From assembly GCA_042093735.1 (NCBI GenBank), contig JBELEM010000007.1, forward strand, positions 1 to 64,000: DNA of 64,000 bases. Direction: 5' to 3'. The notes beneath the pieces were generated by a model. The model worked only from the letters and a program-made list of their open reading frames with translations. It made no database searches and was not told where the DNA came from. Origin of the DNA: Hellea sp042093735 (GTDB taxonomy: Bacteria; Pseudomonadota; Alphaproteobacteria; Caulobacterales; Maricaulaceae). Below, one piece after another: positions 60,264 through 64,000 of the stretch. Each line of letters starts with the position of its first letter. Positions within the stretch are counted from its first letter, which is position 1. Position numbers and translations under genes: made by a program.

Positions 60264-61763
60264 ATGATGACTCTATATCGAAAAAAGTCTTCTCTTAAAA
60301 AACTAATAGCTGCAACGGCTATAGCGCTTGTTTCAGCTACAACACTTCCTCTAGTGGGTGCGTCTGGACTCGCTGTTGCACAAGAAGCTACCGAGGGAAG
60401 GCAATTTTCAGCAAAAGCGGGAGAGGCTGTAAACGCTGCTCTTCAATTAATTAATAACGATCAGCATAAAGAAGCCCTAGTTGCATTGAATGCTGTGCTA
60501 GTTTTTCCAACACTTAATCCTTATGAGCGTTCAACTATTTACCAAATGCAAGGCTCTAGTCATTATGAATTGAACGACTATGCTGCCACAATAACCTCTT
60601 TTAGAAATGCTATCAAAGCGGGAGGGTTATTGCCCAATGAGATAAATAGTCTCCAAGTTAATATTGCCCAATTGATGATAGCAAGCGGACAATACGCTGA
60701 AGGTGCTCAAGCTCTAGAGAAATTCATAAATAGGACCGGGCAAGTTAAGCCAGCATATATTGAAATGCTCACCCAAGCATGGGTTCAATCAGAAAATTAT
60801 AAAAAAGCTTTACCATGGGCTGAGAAATGGTTCAAAGCAGCTCGCCCTAAAGAACGCAAACACTTTGATTTGATGAACTTTCTATACAACAACCTAGGAA
60901 TGCAGGCCCGTCAAGCCGATATTGTCAAACAGATGATAAGTAGATGGCCAGAAGATAAAAATCTATGGGATGCTTGGGCCTCTATGCTAGCCAACGGAGG
61001 ACGGGAGCAAGAAGCATTTGAAGTGACTAAAATGCTTTATCTTGGTGGTGCGTTAAATACTGAGCAAGACTTAATGAAAGTTGTGCAGTATTACTCTTTC
61101 TATGATATGCCATTTCAGGCTGCTGAAATTCTTGAAAAAGAAATGAACGCTAATAGAATATCTAGGTCTTCAGAAAAAATGGTTCAGTTATCTTCTTTGT
61201 TCCGTCAAGCGCGTGAATATAAACGAGCTATACCTATTTTAGAAAGTGCTGCCGCGAGTTCTGGTAAAGCTAAATTATATGCTGATCTAGGAGAAGCACT
61301 TTACAATGAAGGTCAGTGCTCAAAAGCTGAAACAGCTTTCAAAAGCGCTATAAATAAAGGTTATGATGCTGGAAAATCATGGATGTTAATTGCTACATGT
61401 CGTTATGAAGATACGCAAAAACAAGCTAGAATTAATTGTAAAATGTCTGAAGATGAAAAACGTTCAGCACCAATAACAAAGTCACGTGAAAGTGCGATAC
61501 AAGCTTTTGAACAAGTCCCACGCACATCACGCGAAGGTAGAAATGCGAAAAAATGGATTTCGTTTATCAAAGCAGAGCGTCAAGCTGTTGAAAACCGCTG
61601 TATATTCGAGGCTAATGTGGTTAAGGAGCTTTGTTTTGCCATCATAAAAGGTGCATATGATAATGAAGTTTTTGTTGGAAGATTTGAGTTAGATGATCCA
61701 AAGTGTGAAGCCTTTAAGGATGAATACGATTCCAAGTACCGCGTAAAAATAGTTGAAAGATAA
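60264..61763 (+). CDS. Exported TPR protein of the TonB operon
   Basis: A 499-residue protein from ATG 60264 (GGAG six bases upstream; 60234 would add ten residues and lie inside a hairpin). A signal peptide (about 1-40, ending AVAQE) precedes helical TPR-type repeats (AALQLINNDQHKEALVALNA, STIYQMQGSSHYELNDYAAT and others). The C terminus is charged with four cysteines (KCEAFKDEYD, NRCIFEANVVKELCF). TPR proteins are regular partners at the end of TtpC-ExbB2-ExbD2-TonB2 operons and are probably periplasmic. A short hairpin with a bulge (60223-60243) lies between tonB and this gene. Confidence 0.82.
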   Translation: MMTLYRKKSSLKKLIAATAIALVSATTLPLVGASGLAVAQEATEGRQFSAKAGEAVNAALQLINNDQHKEALVALNAVLVFPTLNPYERSTIYQMQGSSHYELNDYAATITSFRNAIKAGGLLPNEINSLQVNIAQLMIASGQYAEGAQALEKFINRTGQVKPAYIEMLTQAWVQSENYKKALPWAEKWFKAARPKERKHFDLMNFLYNNLGMQARQADIVKQMISRWPEDKNLWDAWASMLANGGREQEAFEVTKMLYLGGALNTEQDLMKVVQYYSFYDMPFQAAEILEKEMNANRISRSSEKMVQLSSLFRQAREYKRAIPILESAAASSGKAKLYADLGEALYNEGQCSKAETAFKSAINKGYDAGKSWMLIATCRYEDTQKQARINCKMSEDEKRSAPITKSRESAIQAFEQVPRTSREGRNAKKWISFIKAERQAVENRCIFEANVVKELCFAIIKGAYDNEVFVGRFELDDPKCEAFKDEYDSKYRVKIVER

Positions 61764-61818
61764 TTATAATATATTAATTTCTAATTATACAACATTAGGA
61801 AAACTAAGATATTTATAA

Positions 61819-61852
61819 CCTTTATAATTTTATAAAATCGAAATTATAAAGG
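61819..61852. repeat. Inverted repeat between the TPR gene and ptrB
   Basis: CCTTTATAATTT (61819-61830) and AAATTATAAAGG (61841-61852) are perfect 12-base complements around a 10-base loop spanning the ptrB stop codon. The stem is AT-rich. It may act as a weak bidirectional transcript end for the convergent genes; there is no proper T-run. Confidence 0.45.
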
Positions 61853-63935
61853 CATATTCTAAAGAAGCCTCTTTTAGCGAGTCGTATCTTCCTGGCTGTC
61901 CTTGATGTCCCGATTCCATATTTATTTTTAATAAAATGGGTGCATTACCTTTTTGTTTTTCCCGCAATATAGCTGCCCACTTTGCAGGCTCCCAGTACGT
62001 AACCCTAGGATCGGTTAGTCCTCCTGTAATCAAAATGGGAGGAAAGTCATTTTCAATTACGTTTTCGTAAGGCGAATAGGATGCAATACAATCATAGTCA
62101 TCGGAATTAATTAATGGATTCCCCCATTCAGGCCATTCTGGCGGAGTTAAAGGGAGTTGACTATCTGACATTGTATTTAGCACATCTACAAAAGGAACGG
62201 CAGCTACAGCTCCTGCAAACAACTTAGGAGCTTGGTTGATAGCAGCCCCTACAAGTAGACCACCTGCGGAACCCCCATATGCGCAAATCATACCTTGAGA
62301 GGTATACTTTTTTTCACATAGCCCTATACCAACGTCTATGAAGTCATTGAAAGTATTTTCTTTTTTATCAAGCTTTCCGTCAAGATACCATTTATAGCCT
62401 TTAGCCATCCCCCCTCTAATGTGAGCAATTGCATATGTAATGCCACGATCGACTAAAGGCAGTATAGAGGTTCTAAAACTTGCTGGTATGGTGATACCGT
62501 ACGACCCGTACCCATAAAGTAAAAGTGGTGATTTGCCATCTTGAATGAAACGTGAGTGATAGAGAAGGGTGACAGGAATATCAGAACCATCTCTAGCCTT
62601 TATATAAATTCTTTTACATTTGTAATCAGTTGTTGAATGGCCGCTTGGAACATTTTGTGTTTGTAAAAGAACCCTTTTATGGGTGTACATATCGTAATCA
62701 TATATTTGTTTTGGAGTTGTGGGTGAGGAATATGAAAAGCGAAGACATCGAGTATTGTATTCGTGACCTGTCAAGAGACTTATGCTGTAGGCTTCTTCAT
62801 TGAAATTAATTACTTTTTCTGAGTTGTCGTTTAAATTCCTTATTATGATTTTAGGAAGAGCATTTTCTCTAACAAGTCTAACTAAGTAATTTGAAAAAGT
62901 TCTTAGTCCTAGAATCAGTGTTCCAGGGTTGTGGGGTATAACTATATTCCAATGTTCACAGTTTGGCTTATTGATACTTGTACGCATTACTGCAAAATCT
63001 GTGGAGTTGTCGTAATTTGTGAGTATATATAAATTCTCATTATGATCATGAATACTATATTCGTGACCCGCAATTCGTTTATTTATACATATTGGTTTGT
63101 CGTATGGCTTATCTGCTGGGATTATCCATACTTCATTAGTAGTGTGGTTATGAATATTAATTTCTATATAATTACCACTATCTGTTTCTCCGACAGATAC
63201 AAAAAAACTTGGGTCTTTTTCTAAATAAATTAATTTTGGTTCATCAAATTGATCATGGATATTTTTGGCATACACGGCACAAGGTCTTTGATTATCATCT
63301 CGCTCAACCCAAAATAAAATATTATTATCTTTTGCCCATTGAATTTCTCCATTACTTTTTATTATTTTTGTAGTGTGTGCACTTCCATGCATAGGTTTAA
63401 TAAATATTTCATAGTTTTCTGTACCTGACCCATCAACTGAATATGCCAACCATTCATGGTTTTTACTATGAACTACATCGCCAATGTCAAAATAAGATGG
63501 GTATAATTTTGAAAGTTTTTCTGCATCAAGTATAACTTGAGGCTCTTCTAATATTTCCTTTGTTTTTTGATCTATGGGAAACCGCTGATAGATGCCATGT
63601 TCATCATTATCTTTATACTTGTGATTATATGCATAATTATAATCAGGTGATGGTACAGTTGATGTATTTGGTTCTAAACGCCCCTTCATTTCCTGAAGTA
63701 TTTTAGCGCGTAGAGGTTCTAAACCCTCAAGTACTTTTTTGGTATACAGGTTTTCTTTATGTAGATGCTCGTTTATTTCAGGGTTTAGTTTTGACGTATC
63801 TGTCATTACACTTTGCCAGTTATCGTCTTTAAGCCAGCTATAATTATCATACCTAGTTTTATCCAGCTGTTTTATAGTTTTTCTGACTTTCTTTGTAATT
63901 GGCGGTGTTATATTCGTTTTTAGTTTCTTTATCAT
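61830..63935 (-). CDS. ptrB: Oligopeptidase B (prolyl oligopeptidase family S9A)
   Basis: A 701-residue serine peptidase. The N-terminal half forms the beta-propeller lid (about 80-430). The C-terminal alpha/beta-hydrolase domain shows GGSAGGLLVG with the nucleophile near residue 555, the VPFVDVLNTM and EWGNP segments of PtrB, an aspartate in GGLTDPRVTYWEPAKWAA, and the catalytic histidine in ESGHQGQPGRYDS near 676. No signal peptide, so cytosolic. PtrB cleaves after Arg/Lys in short peptides. The last 65 bases of the window are its upstream region, without a seen gene. Confidence 0.93.
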   Translation of the reverse strand: MIKKLKTNITPPITKKVRKTIKQLDKTRYDNYSWLKDDNWQSVMTDTSKLNPEINEHLHKENLYTKKVLEGLEPLRAKILQEMKGRLEPNTSTVPSPDYNYAYNHKYKDNDEHGIYQRFPIDQKTKEILEEPQVILDAEKLSKLYPSYFDIGDVVHSKNHEWLAYSVDGSGTENYEIFIKPMHGSAHTTKIIKSNGEIQWAKDNNILFWVERDDNQRPCAVYAKNIHDQFDEPKLIYLEKDPSFFVSVGETDSGNYIEINIHNHTTNEVWIIPADKPYDKPICINKRIAGHEYSIHDHNENLYILTNYDNSTDFAVMRTSINKPNCEHWNIVIPHNPGTLILGLRTFSNYLVRLVRENALPKIIIRNLNDNSEKVINFNEEAYSISLLTGHEYNTRCLRFSYSSPTTPKQIYDYDMYTHKRVLLQTQNVPSGHSTTDYKCKRIYIKARDGSDIPVTLLYHSRFIQDGKSPLLLYGYGSYGITIPASFRTSILPLVDRGITYAIAHIRGGMAKGYKWYLDGKLDKKENTFNDFIDVGIGLCEKKYTSQGMICAYGGSAGGLLVGAAINQAPKLFAGAVAAVPFVDVLNTMSDSQLPLTPPEWPEWGNPLINSDDYDCIASYSPYENVIENDFPPILITGGLTDPRVTYWEPAKWAAILREKQKGNAPILLKINMESGHQGQPGRYDSLKEASLEYAFIISIL

Positions 63936-64000
63936 TAGCGTGATGTAAACGGATGCAGAAAGACAGGCAAGTATTGCTTTGCAATAAAGGTTTAAAAACG

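Noticed and set aside
1..64000. CRISPR arrays, insertion sequences, prophage or integrative elements
   Set aside because: No regular direct repeats with spacers, no transposase or integrase motifs, and no attachment-site duplications were seen at the three tRNA genes.

Overview
The window is a dense, AT-rich stretch of chromosome from a Gram-negative bacterium, most likely a marine alphaproteobacterium. Reasons: LptF/LptG, BamB, OmpA and TonB-dependent receptors show an outer membrane; the tRNA-His has an A discriminator and no encoded G at position -1, the unusual alphaproteobacterial pattern; and the neighbourhoods (J-domain gene beside pdxH; small TPR anchor - bamB - der) are familiar from that class. 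The order cannot be fixed from sequence alone. Genes are tightly packed, with many 1-4 base stop/start overlaps. There are no insertion sequences, phage genes or CRISPR arrays. Two 100-N assembly placeholders (52437-52536 and 54412-54511) both fall in one TonB-dependent receptor gene, so this is a draft or metagenome scaffold.

Layout. 1-2118: end of mutL, rsmD-rluB, tadA. 2125-13693: a divergent envelope-lipid locus. The minus arm is lptF-lptG-lipid kinase-Tam41-like cytidylyltransferase. The plus arm is DUF2141-long GNAT protein-MobA-like nucleotidyltransferase-flippase/CDP-alcohol phosphotransferase fusion-HAD phosphatase-second nucleotidyltransferase-LpxO-like hydroxylase. Together these look like a route to a phosphodiester-headgroup lipid, possibly a sphingolipid, and its translocation. 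13698-22213: housekeeping genes (gph, glmU, rpiA, gor, coaD, two cyclophilins, queA, tgt, tRNA-Lys). 22452-23825: OmpA-type porin. 23949-28984: an arginine succinyltransferase operon with an M20 hydrolase where astE might be expected. 28995-39450: a secreted protein of unknown family, tRNA-His, nadK, a lipoprotein cytochrome c, a DmdC-like acyl-CoA dehydrogenase, panB, the YfgM-like/bamB/der set and aroC.

39596-48823: an Oar-like TonB-dependent receptor beside a nucleoside scavenging set (uridine kinase, CNT transporter, ribokinase-type kinase, purine phosphoribosyltransferase, nucleoside hydrolase, thymidine kinase) with a 2-oxoglutarate oxygenase embedded in it. This reads as import, cleavage and salvage of nucleosides. 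48894-51500: J-domain protein, pdxH, a metallo-beta-lactamase-fold hydrolase and a secreted alpha-type protein. 51763-54550: second TonB-dependent receptor (gapped), then tRNA-Gln. 55095-61763: a TonB2-type energising operon with two tandem DUF3450 proteins, a TtpC-like MotA/TolQ/ExbB protein, ExbB, two ExbD, TonB and a TPR protein. It would power the receptors. 61830-63935: oligopeptidase B.

Most notable: the lipid locus with its flippase-phosphotransferase fusion; a queuine tRNA-ribosyltransferase lacking two of three zinc cysteines; the AST operon variant; the nucleoside island; and the duplicated DUF3450 TonB system. All functions are read from motifs and family memory; no database search was run.
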